Positions 35,821-45,381 of a DNA stretch of 64,000 nt are shown in pieces. Each line of letters opens with the position of its first letter. Positions within the stretch are counted from its first letter, which is position 1. Origin of the DNA: Levilactobacillus yonginensis (GTDB taxonomy: Bacteria > Bacillota > Bacilli > Lactobacillales > Lactobacillaceae). The notes beneath the pieces are model-generated. The model was not told the DNA's origin, searched no databases, and saw only the letters and a program-made list of their open reading frames with translations. Made by a program: the position numbers and the translations under genes. The stretch spans positions 372,001-436,000 of the forward strand of contig NZ_OZ061549.1 in NCBI RefSeq assembly GCF_964065165.1, given 5' to 3'.

Positions 35821-36752
35821 TGACTGAATTTTTAATTGGGTCACACGTTAGTATGAAGGGGAAAGACATGTTGTTGGGGTCGGCACAAGAGGCAGCCAGC
35901 TTCGGTGAGAATGTCTTCATGGTTTATACCGGGGCACCTCAGAATACCCGGCGCAAACCCATCGAGGAGTTGAACATTGAAGCTGGAAAGGCGTTTATGG
36001 CGGATCATCAGCAACGTGCGGTCGTGGTTCATGCGCCTTACGTGGTCAACTTAGGCAATACGACTAAACCGCAAAATTACGGTTTTGCTGTAGAATTTTT
36101 AACGGCCGAAGTCAAACGGGCGGCGGCTCTCGGTGCTACTCAAATTGTCTTACATCCCGGCGCCCACGTGGGTGCTGGAGCTGATGCAGCCATTGCCCAA
36201 ATTGCGAAGGGCTTGGATGAAATTCTGGGTGCGGCCACGGAGCCAGTCCAGATTGCCTTAGAAACAATGGCGGGCAAGGGGACTGAAGTGGGCCGAACCT
36301 TTGAGGAGTTAGCTGCCATTATGGACGCCACTGCTGCCAATGATCGGCTGTCAGTCTGCTTTGACACCTGTCATACCAGTGACGCTGGCTACGCTATCGC
36401 AACAGATTTTGACGGCGTCCTTAATGAATTCGACCACGTCATTGGTGTTGACAAGCTCAAGGTGATTCACCTGAACGATTCTAAGAATCCTCAGGGGAGT
36501 CACAAGGACCGACACACCAACATCGGATTGGGAACGTTAGGGTTTGACGTCTTGAATGGTGTGGCCCATCATCCCCAATTGACGGCGGTACCGAAGATCA
36601 TGGAGACGCCCGTAATTGGGCCAGATCGCAAGCACGGGGTCAATCCTCATGGTTATGAGGTTGCTATGTTAAAGGCCCAACGGTTCAATCCGGATTTAGC
36701 GGCCGACGTTTTAGCTGCGAAGCCGGTCGATGAATTTTTGATGCGGCAATAA
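35820..36752 (+). CDS. nfo: Endonuclease IV (AP endonuclease)
   Basis: Base-excision repair enzyme with a trinuclear zinc site in a TIM barrel. The 310-aa product has GSHVSMKG at the start, LHPGAHVG near 111, ALETMAGKG near 145, [12 protein letters not shown] near 180, [20 protein letters not shown] near 218 and ETP near 262. All are expected metal ligands. It overlaps the upstream teichoic-acid gene, which is an odd partner and probably only shares transcription. Confidence 0.96.
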   Translation: MTEFLIGSHVSMKGKDMLLGSAQEAASFGENVFMVYTGAPQNTRRKPIEELNIEAGKAFMADHQQRAVVVHAPYVVNLGNTTKPQNYGFAVEFLTAEVKRAAALGATQIVLHPGAHVGAGADAAIAQIAKGLDEILGAATEPVQIALETMAGKGTEVGRTFEELAAIMDATAANDRLSVCFDTCHTSDAGYAIATDFDGVLNEFDHVIGVDKLKVIHLNDSKNPQGSHKDRHTNIGLGTLGFDVLNGVAHHPQLTAVPKIMETPVIGPDRKHGVNPHGYEVAMLKAQRFNPDLAADVLAAKPVDEFLMRQ

Positions 36753-36824
36753 TCAGGTGATATAAGCGTTCAACTTATTTATTCAGATTAGTAGGAGTAG
36801 AAATCATGGGGGGAGAAATTGAAT

Positions 36825-37511
36825 ATGAAAAAAGGTGTCGATGCACCATTAGTGCCAATCATGTTTTTACTAGTTGGTATCGTGGGGATGGTGATGGCAA
36901 TTACTTCTGGGGAGTGGACCAATTACGTTTTCCCAGGTGCCCTGTTCCTGTTTGCGGGCATGTATTTGTATACATCACTGTGGGGGAAATACCACCTTAT
37001 CAAACGCGTAGTTGCAGAAATGCAGCTTGACGGTCACGAACGGGTGTTGGATCTTGGGACGGGCCATGGGGCCTTTTTACTGGAAGTTGCGGGGCAGTTA
37101 AGCATCCCAGGGAAAGTGACTGGCTTAGATATTTGGAAGCGGGGCGACCAATCAGGCAACTCAATGGAGGAAACGCAGCAGAACATTGACCAGATTGGTG
37201 TTAGTGACGTCAGTGAGTTGGTGACCGGAGATATGACCCAGCTGCCTTTCGAGGATAATTATTTTGATGCAGTGGTGGCGAGTCTTTCAATCCACAATGT
37301 GAAGCCCAAGGCTAGTCGCCAACAAGCAATCGCTGAGGCCTACCGGGTTTTGAAGCCGAACGGTCACCTGGTTATTTTGGATATTGAACACGTCGGTGAA
37401 TATCGGAATCAATTGAAACAACTTGGCGTGAAGGAAGTTAGTGTCCGACATGCTGGTCTCAATGGCATGTACGCGTTGCTGAGTACGAGAATCTTAGTAG
37501 CTGAGAAGTGA
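36825..37511 (+). CDS. Membrane-anchored SAM-dependent methyltransferase
   Basis: A 228-aa product with two N-terminal transmembrane segments (about 9-27 and 33-50), then a Rossmann methyltransferase domain with VLDLGTGHGAFLLE near residue 75, FDAVVASLSIHN near 150 and VLKPNGHLVILD near 180 (UbiE-like). The substrate is unknown; the membrane anchor suggests a lipid or envelope substrate. The ATG at 36825 follows GGGGGGAGA. It is convergent with ppsR. Confidence 0.8.
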   Translation: MKKGVDAPLVPIMFLLVGIVGMVMAITSGEWTNYVFPGALFLFAGMYLYTSLWGKYHLIKRVVAEMQLDGHERVLDLGTGHGAFLLEVAGQLSIPGKVTGLDIWKRGDQSGNSMEETQQNIDQIGVSDVSELVTGDMTQLPFEDNYFDAVVASLSIHNVKPKASRQQAIAEAYRVLKPNGHLVILDIEHVGEYRNQLKQLGVKEVSVRHAGLNGMYALLSTRILVAEK

Positions 37512-37553
37512 GTGAAATCGGGGATACGTCGATTCTAATTAATTAGTGATAAC

Positions 37554-37607
37554 AAAAAAGGAAAAGTGCTTGTGATCAGTTTCGGTCACAAGCACTTTTC
37601 CTTTTTT
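37554..37607. terminator. Bidirectional terminator
   Basis: A perfect 22-bp stem (37554-37575 with 37586-37607) with A- and T-tracts at its base lies between the methyltransferase gene and ppsR. Confidence 0.9.
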
Positions 37608-37612
37608 ACTGG

Positions 37613-38440
37613 TTAATCGGCTAAGGGATGGGGAATCAAATCGTAGTCCACACTCTCCATAATTAGCGTGGCAGTCTCTTCAATCGACTTGTTTGAGACG
37701 TCGATCACTAGGCACCCAATCTTTTTGTAGATCTTCTGAGCGTAATCCAATTCCTCGCTGATCTTCTTAGTATCGGAGTAGGCGCTGTCTGCCGGGAGGC
37801 CGTAAGACAACATGCGTTCTTGACGAATCTTTCTGAGCGATTCCGGCTTGTTAGTCAGGCCGAAGATCCGCTTGGGGTCGACCTGCCACAGTTCGTCTGG
37901 AAGCTGTGTAGTAGGGCCTAACGGCAAGTTTGCAACCCGTAATTTCCGATTGGCTAGGAACAGTGAGAGTGGGGTCTTAGACGTCCGTGAGACCCCGAGG
38001 ATCACGATGTCAGCCTTGAGTAGGCCAGTGGGGTCCTTACCATCATCGTAGGTTACGGCGAACTCCATGGCAGCAATCCGGTCGAAATACGTATCATTTA
38101 GGTTATGGACCAGTCCGGGAACGCCTTCAGGTTCCAAATTGGTGGCCTGACGCATCACGGCCATGGCTGGCTGAATACAATCAAATTGCTGTAATTGATT
38201 GGCGGCGGCGAATTCACGGACGCGCTTACTGAGCTTGGCGTTGACCAGGGTGTGGAAAATCATGGCCCGCTGCTTCTTAGCGAGGTTGAGGATACCATCG
38301 AGAATCGAGTCCGTCTGAATGAACGGGAAACGTTGATAGCTAGCTTTGATCGTGGGAAACTGGGAGATAGCAGTTTGTGCGACGGTCAGGGCCGTTTCAC
38401 CTGAAGAATCGGAAACGATGAAGATATTTATCTGTGGCAT
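37613..38440 (-). CDS. ppsR: Pyruvate phosphate dikinase / PEP synthase regulatory protein
   Basis: DUF299 family bifunctional serine/threonine kinase and phosphorylase that switches PPDK or PEP synthase. The 275-aa product starts MPQINIFIVSDSSGETA and has the P-loop-like GVSRTSKTPLSLFLANR near residue 150. The ATG at 38440 was chosen because AGGAG lies 9 nt upstream. It is a single gene here; in Bacillus the homologue lies close to dnaG and rpoD, so this is a moved position. Confidence 0.93.
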   Translation of the reverse strand: MPQINIFIVSDSSGETALTVAQTAISQFPTIKASYQRFPFIQTDSILDGILNLAKKQRAMIFHTLVNAKLSKRVREFAAANQLQQFDCIQPAMAVMRQATNLEPEGVPGLVHNLNDTYFDRIAAMEFAVTYDDGKDPTGLLKADIVILGVSRTSKTPLSLFLANRKLRVANLPLGPTTQLPDELWQVDPKRIFGLTNKPESLRKIRQERMLSYGLPADSAYSDTKKISEELDYAQKIYKKIGCLVIDVSNKSIEETATLIMESVDYDLIPHPLAD

Positions 38441-38517
38441 GGCGAGCAACTCCTCTAAACATTTTCCTCTAGTTTAACCCGTCTACGAAATCGGTTCAAA
38501 TTTTATTGCCAGCGTTA

Positions 38518-38546
38518 TTGACGCGGTTTGGCTGTTTATGTATAAT
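38518..38546 (+). promoter_or_regulatory. rpsU promoter
   Basis: TTGACG and TATAAT with an exact 17-bp spacer, close to the sigma-A consensus. Confidence 0.85.
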
Positions 38547-38620
38547 AGTTAAGAACCGTTACGCCGGTGGAGAGATTCCAACCGACGTTATTACTTGTGC
38601 TCGGAGGGAGGGAATTTTAT

Positions 38621-38809
38621 ATGGCAAAGACAGTCGTTCGCAAAAACGAGTCTTTTGACGACGCTCTTCGGCGCTTCAAACGTACGGTTTCCCGTAGCGG
38701 TACTTTACAAGAATACCGTAAACGTGAATTTTACGAAAAACCAAGTGTGAAGAAAAAGTTAAAATCAGAAGCTGCGCGTAAGCGTAAAGCCAAGAAGAAG
38801 CGTTTCTAA
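38621..38809 (+). CDS. rpsU: 30S ribosomal protein S21
   Basis: A 62-aa very basic protein ([21 protein letters not shown] and a Lys/Arg-rich tail). Size and sequence fit bS21. The ATG at 38621 has a GGAGGGAGG site; an upstream in-frame extension is a leader artefact. It has a strong promoter and its own terminator. Confidence 0.97.
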   Translation: MAKTVVRKNESFDDALRRFKRTVSRSGTLQEYRKREFYEKPSVKKKLKSEAARKRKAKKKRF

Positions 38810-38831
38810 TAGCTCTTTTTGCAAATTAACG

Positions 38832-38868
38832 AAAAATCCTCAAGGTCTTCGGACTCTGAGGTTTTTTT
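38832..38868 (+). terminator. rpsU terminator
   Basis: CCTCAAGG and CTCTGAGG pair around TCTTCGGA with AAAAAT and TTTTTTT flanks, 22 bp after the stop. Confidence 0.85.
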
Positions 38869-38919
38869 GTCGTCATTTTTGCTATTTTTAATAAACAGGT
38901 TACGGATATATATGCAGAA

Positions 38920-39954
38920 CTAATCCGCGTTAGTTAAGACAACTTTACCAATCATTCGGTTAGCTTCCACCAGGGCGTGAGCAGCCCGCATGTTAGCCGG
39001 ATTGATGGGGGTGAATGTTTGGTTGAGGGTCGAGACTAAGGTGCCGGCGTCTAGCAGTTGGGCAACGCGCTCTAAAATTTGGTGTTGACTGATCATGTCC
39101 GGGGTTTCGAAATAGGACTTGGTGTACATCCATTCCCAGGCGAAGGTCGCTCGTTTGGATTTCAACGCTTGCAGGTCAAGCGGACTATCGGTCTTCCCTG
39201 TGATGGAGACGATGGTACCACTGGGCCGAATCAGTGACACGATTTCTGACCAGTGCTGGTTTAAATTACTCAGTTCCAAAATGTAGTCTACGGTTGGGTA
39301 ACCTAGGGCATGAACTTGCGGAACTAAGTCTTGGCGATGGTTGACGACCGCATCTGTACCGTGCGCCTTGGTCCAGGCAATGGTTTCGGGGCGTGAGGCC
39401 GTTGCAATGACTGTTAGTCCGGCTAAATGAGCCAATTGGGTGGCCATGGAGCCCACCCCACCAGCACCATTGATGATCAGCAAAGTTTTACCGGCATTGG
39501 CCTGAGGGGTATCGAAGTTCAGATGCATTTGTTCAAAGAGGGCCTCCCAAGCCGTCAATGAAGTTAGGGGCACCGCCGCGATTTCTGCGGGGGTCAATTG
39601 TCTGGGCGCGTGGCCAACGATTCGTTCGTCCACGAGGTGGTACTCGCTGTCCGTTCCTGGCCGTTTGAATGAGCCAGCGTAAAAGACCCGGTCACCGGGT
39701 TCAAAGAGGCTGACCGCCGAGCCAACCGCTTCTACAGTGCCATAGGCGTCCCAGCCGATGACTTTGGGGTGGTCAAGAGGCTCTGTGGTTCCCCGGCGCA
39801 CACCAGCGTCTACGGGATTGACAGACGTCGCAATGACTTTGACTAGGATATCGTGACCAGTGGGGGTTGGCTTGGGTTCAAAAAATTCAATAAAACTTTT
39901 TTCGTCCGTGATTGGTAAATTCTGGGTGAACCCAATGGCCCGCATATCTGACAT
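38920..39954 (-). CDS. Zinc-binding alcohol dehydrogenase family protein (quinone-reductase-like)
   Basis: MDR-superfamily oxidoreductase of 344 aa. The N-terminal GroES-like domain (DILVKVIATSVNPVDAGVRRG) is followed by a Rossmann NADP-binding domain with IINGAGGVGSMATQLA near residue 155. The Cys ligands of the zinc-containing branch are not evident, so it is more likely a quinone or enone reductase. The ATG at 39954 follows AAAGGAAG. Single gene. Confidence 0.88.
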   Translation of the reverse strand: MSDMRAIGFTQNLPITDEKSFIEFFEPKPTPTGHDILVKVIATSVNPVDAGVRRGTTEPLDHPKVIGWDAYGTVEAVGSAVSLFEPGDRVFYAGSFKRPGTDSEYHLVDERIVGHAPRQLTPAEIAAVPLTSLTAWEALFEQMHLNFDTPQANAGKTLLIINGAGGVGSMATQLAHLAGLTVIATASRPETIAWTKAHGTDAVVNHRQDLVPQVHALGYPTVDYILELSNLNQHWSEIVSLIRPSGTIVSITGKTDSPLDLQALKSKRATFAWEWMYTKSYFETPDMISQHQILERVAQLLDAGTLVSTLNQTFTPINPANMRAAHALVEANRMIGKVVLTNAD

Positions 39955-40253
39955 AACAAAACTTCCTTTCGTTTTGGTTGGAGGGTGAAAGCATTGCCAT
40001 TCTAATCGGTCTAAGGCCAATTTGTTATTAAAGCTAGATCACTCTCACCTGGAAAAATTAAATTCTTATTGGCCCTATTGTAACAGTCAGAGTTGGATAT
40101 TGTTATTCGTAAGCTTTGAGCAATCGTTGTGGCTTAAAATGGTCACTGAGATGAAAACTGGGACAATTCAATTGAGTAGGATAACTTTACCTGACGCTAG
40201 CGCGGATAAGGTGTAAACTTATCTTTAATGATGAAATTTTAGGAGGAACTATA

Positions 40254-40700
40254 ATGAGTTTAGAGACCCAACTCAACACTGATTTAAAGACGGCCATGAA
40301 GGCCCACGACAAACTTTCCTTGAACGTTATCCGCATGATGAAGGCGGCTTTGACGAACGAAAAGGTTAAGGCTGGCCATGACTTGACATCTGAGGAAGAG
40401 CTAACGGTGGTTTCCCGCGAATTGAAGCAACGGAAAGAATCCATGACAGAGTTTGCCAAGGGTAACCGGGATGATTTGGTTGAAGGTGTGAAGGCAGAAA
40501 TTGCGATCGTTGAAAAATATGCGCCTAAGCAATTAAGCGCCGATGAAATCGCGAAGATCGTTGCCGACGGCATTGCTAAGGTCTCCGCTAGTGGTATGGG
40601 GGACTTTGGTAAGGTCATGGGTGTCGTGATGCCTCAGGTTAAGGGGAAAGCCGATGGCGCCCTGGTTAACCAGACCGTCAAAGCGCAATTAAACAAGTAA
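40254..40700 (+). CDS. yqeY: GatB/YqeY domain protein
   Basis: A 148-aa helical protein related to the C-terminal tRNA-binding domain of GatB. Motifs are RMMKAALTNEKVKAG near the start and GMGDFGKVMGVVMPQVKGKADG near 120. Its role is unclear but it often lies between rpsU and phoH in Firmicutes, as it does here with two extra genes inserted. An AGGAGG site precedes the ATG. A terminator follows. Confidence 0.93.
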   Translation: MSLETQLNTDLKTAMKAHDKLSLNVIRMMKAALTNEKVKAGHDLTSEEELTVVSRELKQRKESMTEFAKGNRDDLVEGVKAEIAIVEKYAPKQLSADEIAKIVADGIAKVSASGMGDFGKVMGVVMPQVKGKADGALVNQTVKAQLNK

Positions 40701-40708
40701 TTTTTTTG

Positions 40709-40741
40709 ATCGCTGCGAATTAGTTTCGTAGCGATTTTTTT
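40709..40741 (+). terminator. yqeY terminator
   Basis: ATCGCT.CGAA pairs with TTCG.AGCGAT and is followed by TTTTTT, 8 bp after the stop. Confidence 0.8.
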
Positions 40742-40761
40742 GCCAAGTGGGAGGAGAGATT

Positions 40762-41250
40762 ATGACGTTAACCTATCAGCAGGTTCAGACGCCCACCGAG
40801 GACCAAAACGCCTTACTGTTATTGGCGGACCCAAGTCAACGATTGGTGGCGGCGTACATTTCCAAAAGTCACGTCTATGCGGCTAACGATCGGTCGGGGC
40901 TAGTTGGGATGTTGGTGCTCCAACCGCGGTCTCAGCAGGTTGTAGAAATTATGAATGTCGTTGTGACACCACCTAAGCAACATCAGGGTTATGGGCGAGT
41001 ATTACTCATGTTTGCCCAGCAGTGGGCGATTGACCGGAGTTACCGGACAGTTCGAATTGCTACCGGAACGACGAGTCTGGTGCAACTCTATCTTTATCAA
41101 CAGTGTGGTTTTCGGGTCGTGGCGGTTGAGCGGGATTATTTCACCGCTAATTATAGCCAACCAATCGTGGAAAATGGCTTGGTATTACAAGATCGATTAG
41201 TCCTAGAATTACCAATTACCTTGCCGCAATTACCCATTAATGAGCAGTAG
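40762..41250 (+). CDS. GNAT-family N-acetyltransferase
   Basis: A 162-aa product with the acetyl-CoA-binding segment VVTPPKQHQGYGRVLLMFAQQWA near residues 72-95 (a Q/GxGxG/A-type motif) and LYLYQQCGFRVVAVERDYF near 118. The substrate is unknown. The ATG at 40762 has GGGAGGAGAG upstream. It precedes phoH with no terminator between. Confidence 0.85.
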   Translation: MTLTYQQVQTPTEDQNALLLLADPSQRLVAAYISKSHVYAANDRSGLVGMLVLQPRSQQVVEIMNVVVTPPKQHQGYGRVLLMFAQQWAIDRSYRTVRIATGTTSLVQLYLYQQCGFRVVAVERDYFTANYSQPIVENGLVLQDRLVLELPITLPQLPINEQ

Positions 41251-41380
41251 GGCACGTCGCCGAGGTGTTATTGAATGATTACCGAACGAGTTTTCACGCG
41301 CAATCCTTTTACAATCCCCGGTGTTATGCTAAAATTTGAGTATCAGTAACGCCAAAATAAAGACAAAGGAGCCACCGTAT

Positions 41381-42367
41381 TTGACTGAGAACGCGACGAT
41401 TGAAAAAGAATATATTTTGGAGCGACCAGAGGACGAAGCTGCCCTGTTGGGGGCTCAGGATCAATTTGTGACCTTGCTTGAAGAGGGACTGAACGTCACC
41501 ATCAAGCCCTTTGGAAATTCAATCAAAGTTGCTGGGGCCGCTGAAGCGGTTGACCACACGTTGGCTATCTTACGCAACATGAGTGATCTCCTGGCTAAGG
41601 GGATCAAATTAAATAGTGCCGATGTCATCAGTGCCATGAAGATGGCGGACAAGGGGACACTGACTTACTTTAAAGACTTTTACACCGAGACCTTGATCAA
41701 GGATGCCAAGGGTCGGGCTGTGCGGGTCAAGAATTTTGGCCAACGCCAGTACATTGATTCCATCAAGCACAACGACATTACCTTTGGGATTGGACCCGCT
41801 GGGACAGGGAAAACGTATTTGGCCGTGGTGATGGCGGTATCCGCGTTGAAACACGGGGATGTGGAAAAGCTGATCATCACTCGGCCAGCCGTTGAAGCCG
41901 GTGAAAGTCTGGGGTTCTTACCTGGTGACTTGAAGGAAAAAGTTGATCCTTACCTGCGGCCAATTTACGATGCGCTTTACGCTATCCTGGGGGCCGAGCA
42001 CACGACTCGGTTGATGGACCGTGGGGTCATCGAAATTGCGCCGCTGGCTTACATGCGTGGGCGGACGCTGGAATCTGCGTTCGTTATCTTGGATGAAGCT
42101 CAAAATACGACCAACATGCAAATGAAGATGTTCCTGACACGGTTGGGGTTTGGATCTAAGATGATCGTCAACGGGGATATTTCACAAATTGACTTACCAC
42201 ATAATGCTAAGTCGGGGTTGATTCAGGCCCAAAACATTTTACAAAACGTGTCGCACATTAACTTTGTGACCTTTAACGCGGACGATGTTGTCCGACACCC
42301 AGTGGTTGCCCGCATCATTAATGCTTATGAGGCCCACGATACTAAACCAAATGGAGCTAAAAAATAA
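41381..42367 (+). CDS. phoH: PhoH-family ATPase (YbeZ-like)
   Basis: P-loop ATPase thought to work with YbeY in rRNA maturation and quality control. The 328-aa product has a KH-like N-terminal part, the Walker A GPAGTGKTYLA near residue 142 and the Walker B FVILDEAQNTT near 235. The TTG start at 41381 follows AAAGGAG by 9 nt; a frame extension to 41336 has no site. The stop overlaps the ybeY ATG. Confidence 0.95.
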   Translation: MTENATIEKEYILERPEDEAALLGAQDQFVTLLEEGLNVTIKPFGNSIKVAGAAEAVDHTLAILRNMSDLLAKGIKLNSADVISAMKMADKGTLTYFKDFYTETLIKDAKGRAVRVKNFGQRQYIDSIKHNDITFGIGPAGTGKTYLAVVMAVSALKHGDVEKLIITRPAVEAGESLGFLPGDLKEKVDPYLRPIYDALYAILGAEHTTRLMDRGVIEIAPLAYMRGRTLESAFVILDEAQNTTNMQMKMFLTRLGFGSKMIVNGDISQIDLPHNAKSGLIQAQNILQNVSHINFVTFNADDVVRHPVVARIINAYEAHDTKPNGAKK

Positions 42368-42855
42368 TGGATTTAGAGATTTTTGATAAAACTGCTAACG
42401 GTGTTCCAGACAAGCACGTCACGATGATTCGTGAGGTACTGGAATTTGCTGGCAAGTACATTAAATTGGCAGAAAACACGGAGATGTCCGTGACGTTGAT
42501 GAATAACGAAGACATTCATCAAATTAACAAGGAATACCGGGGCGTTGACCGCGCGACCGACGTCATCAGTTTTGCGATTGAAGACGCCGATGACGAGGAT
42601 GAAGAGTTCCCACTGGTCATGGATGAGGAAATGGCTGCCGAAATTCCTGAAAACATTGGTGATATCTTTGTCTCAATGGATAAAGTCGAAGAACAAGCGG
42701 AGTACCTGGGCCATTCCTACGAACGGGAATTAGGTTTTCTCGTGGTCCATGGTTTCTTACACCTGAACGGCTACGACCACATGAAGCCTGAAGATGAAAA
42801 GGTCATGTTCAAGTTGCAGGCCGACATTCTAGATGCCTATGGCCTCAAGCGATAA
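42367..42855 (+). CDS. ybeY: Endoribonuclease YbeY
   Basis: Zinc-dependent RNase for 16S rRNA 3' maturation. The 162-aa product has the metal site HGFLHLNGYDH near residues 127-137 and the segment EYRGVDRATDVISFA near 58-72. It overlaps phoH by 1 nt and dgkA at its 3' end, which is the conserved phoH-ybeY-dgkA-era order. Confidence 0.96.
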   Translation: MDLEIFDKTANGVPDKHVTMIREVLEFAGKYIKLAENTEMSVTLMNNEDIHQINKEYRGVDRATDVISFAIEDADDEDEEFPLVMDEEMAAEIPENIGDIFVSMDKVEEQAEYLGHSYERELGFLVVHGFLHLNGYDHMKPEDEKVMFKLQADILDAYGLKR

Positions 42856-43228
42856 GCAAACCGGGAAGAATCGGGCCTTTAAGCAATCGTTAGGCCACGC
42901 GTGGGATGGTCTCCGGGCCCTGTTTCACTATGAACGAAACTTTCGTAAACATTTGGCGGTCGGTAGCTTGGCCATCATTGCCGGGTTGCTCTTGCGACTG
43001 ACGCTGAATGAGTGGCTGTGGTTGGTATTGGCCATTTTCTTGGTCTTGATTGCCGAGACGTTGAACACAATTGTGGAAGCAGTCGTTGATTTGGTAGTGG
43101 GTCAAACCTACCACGATTTAGCGAAACGCGCGAAGGACGTTGCTGCGGGTGGCGTCTTAATGGCGGCCATTTTTGCCGTCATTGTTGGGGCGTTAGTCAT
43201 GTTGCCAGCGCTAGGCCGCTGGTTCTAA
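42839..43228 (+). CDS. dgkA: Diacylglycerol/undecaprenol kinase DgkA
   Basis: Small membrane kinase; in Gram-positive bacteria it mainly phosphorylates undecaprenol for cell-wall lipid recycling. The 129-aa product has three transmembrane helices and the catalytic segment VLIAETLNTIVEAVVDL near residues 63-79. The start is uncertain between ATG 42833 and 42839; both overlap the end of ybeY, so coupled translation is likely. Confidence 0.9.
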   Translation: MASSDKQTGKNRAFKQSLGHAWDGLRALFHYERNFRKHLAVGSLAIIAGLLLRLTLNEWLWLVLAIFLVLIAETLNTIVEAVVDLVVGQTYHDLAKRAKDVAAGGVLMAAIFAVIVGALVMLPALGRWF

Positions 43229-43240
43229 TTGGAGGAAAAT

Positions 43241-44146
43241 ATGGATAATCCAGATTACAAATCAGGTTTCGTCGCTATTGTTGGGCGGCCAAACGTTGGG
43301 AAATCAACCTTTTTAAACCGGGTGATTGGGCAGAAAATTGCTATCATGTCGAACACGGCACAGACGACTCGGAACAAGATTCAAGGAATCTATACGACTG
43401 ATGAAGCCCAAATCGTGTTCATCGATACGCCGGGGGTTCATAAACCTAAGAGTAAGTTGGGTGACTACATGGTGCAGTCGGCCATGTCAGCGTTAAACGA
43501 AGTCGATGCCGTTTTGTTCATGGTCAACGCTGCTGAAAAGCGGGGAGCTGGGGACAACTTTATTATCGACCGGCTGAAGAACGTGAAGGCCCCGATTTAC
43601 CTGTTGATCAACAAGATCGATCAAGTAAAGCCAGACGATTTACTGCCAGTCATGGAACAGTACCAAAAGGCGTTGCCTTGGAAGGCAGTTTACCCAATTT
43701 CTGCGTTGGAGGGGAATAACGTTGACGAACTGTTGACGGGATTAGTCGACCAGATGCCTAATGGGCCACAATACTATCCAGCCGACCAAGTGACCGACCA
43801 TCCAGAGCGTTTCGTGGTAAGTGAACTGATTCGGGAAAAAATCTTTATGTTAACGCGTGAAGAGGTGCCCCATTCAGTGGCCGTCGAAATCGAGAGTATG
43901 AAGCAAAAGGACGAAGATCACGTCCGCATTGAAGCCACCATCATCGTCGAGCGCCCTACCCAAAAGGGAATCATGATCGGCAAGGGCGGTAGCATGCTGA
44001 AGAAGATTGGGACCATGGCGCGCCAGGATATTGAACATTTGCTGGGTAGCAAGGTTTATCTGGAACTCTGGGTCAAAGTTCAACCAAACTGGCGGGATAA
44101 AGCGACTCTCTTGAAGTCTTACGGTTATCGTAAGGATGATTTATAA
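43241..44146 (+). CDS. era: GTPase Era
   Basis: Ribosome-assembly GTPase that binds the 3' end of 16S rRNA. The 301-aa product has GRPNVGKST near residue 14, DTPGVH near 64, NKIDQV near 124, and a C-terminal KH domain with [13 protein letters not shown] near 246. The ATG at 43241 follows GGAGG. It is the penultimate gene of the phoH-recO run. Confidence 0.97.
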   Translation: MDNPDYKSGFVAIVGRPNVGKSTFLNRVIGQKIAIMSNTAQTTRNKIQGIYTTDEAQIVFIDTPGVHKPKSKLGDYMVQSAMSALNEVDAVLFMVNAAEKRGAGDNFIIDRLKNVKAPIYLLINKIDQVKPDDLLPVMEQYQKALPWKAVYPISALEGNNVDELLTGLVDQMPNGPQYYPADQVTDHPERFVVSELIREKIFMLTREEVPHSVAVEIESMKQKDEDHVRIEATIIVERPTQKGIMIGKGGSMLKKIGTMARQDIEHLLGSKVYLELWVKVQPNWRDKATLLKSYGYRKDDL

Positions 44147-44204
44147 AAAGCGGGTTAACCTGGCACGGTACATTCAAATTTAAGTTAGAAAGTGGGGAGG
44201 ATTC

Positions 44205-45008
44205 GTGGCGCGAAATGTAACTGATTTTCACGGCATCCTCCTTTTTCGGCGGGACTATGCTGAGCGTGATTTCTTAATTAAGTTCCTCACGCAGGAGTTT
44301 GGTAAAAAGATGTTTTTGGTGCGGGGCGCTAAAAAACGGGGATTTAAAATGGTAGCGGATATCTTGCCGTTTACCACGGGGAGTTACGTTGGTGATATTG
44401 CTGACGATGGTTTGTCCTATATCCGCACGGCCCGTGAGACTACCCAGTTTCAAAATATCAGCGCGGACATTTTTAAAAATGCCTATGCGACGTATATCAT
44501 GAGTCTGGTTGATCAGGCTTTTCCGGATGGTGAGCCGCTACCTACCTGGTATCATCGGGTGCAGCGGGCACTGACGCTGATTGACGATGGCGTTAACGCA
44601 TCGATTATCACCAATATCATGGAGATTCAGCTGATGCCGGCGTTTGGGGTGGCCCCACAATTGCAGGGTTGTGCCATCTGTGGTCGTAATGATTTGCCGT
44701 TCGATTACTCCGAAAGTTACGGGGGCTTGCTCTGTCAGCAACATTGGCAGATGGACCCGCGGCGGTTGCATCTGGCCCAGCGAACCATCTACTATCTGCG
44801 GCAATTCTCGGTGTTGGACTTGGATAAGTTACACACCATTGATGTAAAGCCTCAAACGGAACACGCCATGCGGCAGTTAATGAATGAAATTTATGACAGT
44901 CAGATTGGGGTGCATCCCAAGAGCAAACGGTTCTTGGATCAGATGCAATCCTGGTCGGCACGCTTGACGATGCCGCCGCAGGACTCGCCGGACGATTCGA
45001 CAGACTAG
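44205..45008 (+). CDS. recO: DNA repair protein RecO
   Basis: Mediator that loads RecA in the RecFOR pathway. The 267-aa product has an N-terminal OB fold (FHGILLFRRDYAERDFLIKF) and a helical C-terminal domain with a partial zinc-finger pattern (CAICGR...GLLC). The GTG start follows GGGGAGG. It ends the operon and is followed by a strong terminator. Confidence 0.95.
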   Translation: MARNVTDFHGILLFRRDYAERDFLIKFLTQEFGKKMFLVRGAKKRGFKMVADILPFTTGSYVGDIADDGLSYIRTARETTQFQNISADIFKNAYATYIMSLVDQAFPDGEPLPTWYHRVQRALTLIDDGVNASIITNIMEIQLMPAFGVAPQLQGCAICGRNDLPFDYSESYGGLLCQQHWQMDPRRLHLAQRTIYYLRQFSVLDLDKLHTIDVKPQTEHAMRQLMNEIYDSQIGVHPKSKRFLDQMQSWSARLTMPPQDSPDDSTD

Positions 45009-45049
45009 CTGTCGTTTGACAGGCGTTGTGGCAAGTTAAAATTAGAGTT

Positions 45050-45088
45050 AGCTCTGTAAAACCGCTTTGGTTTTACAGAGCTTTTTTT
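45050..45088 (+). terminator. Terminator after recO
   Basis: A perfect 14-bp stem AGCTCTGTAAAACC / GGTTTTACAGAGCT is followed by TTTTTT. Confidence 0.9.
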
Positions 45089-45381
45089 AGCGACGATATT
45101 TTGGCGATAAAACTTTCACAAATTGTGAGTTTTGTCCGATTAATATTAGACCATTCTAATAGTTGTATGCCTAGCGATTGACAGTCAAGCGGCCCCTAAT
45201 CTCATTGTCGTGGTCGGTTACGACATAGGGCGGACGGTTTCCCCCGTTGGATAATCCCTTGCCTGAAATTTCAAATCAATCGTGCTACTATGGAAAATAT
45301 AGGGTCACAACTTGTTAGAAAAATTAACCTTTAGTTCAGGAGCTTTTGAAGTAGAGAAAAAGGTAAAGGGAAGAGTTAAGT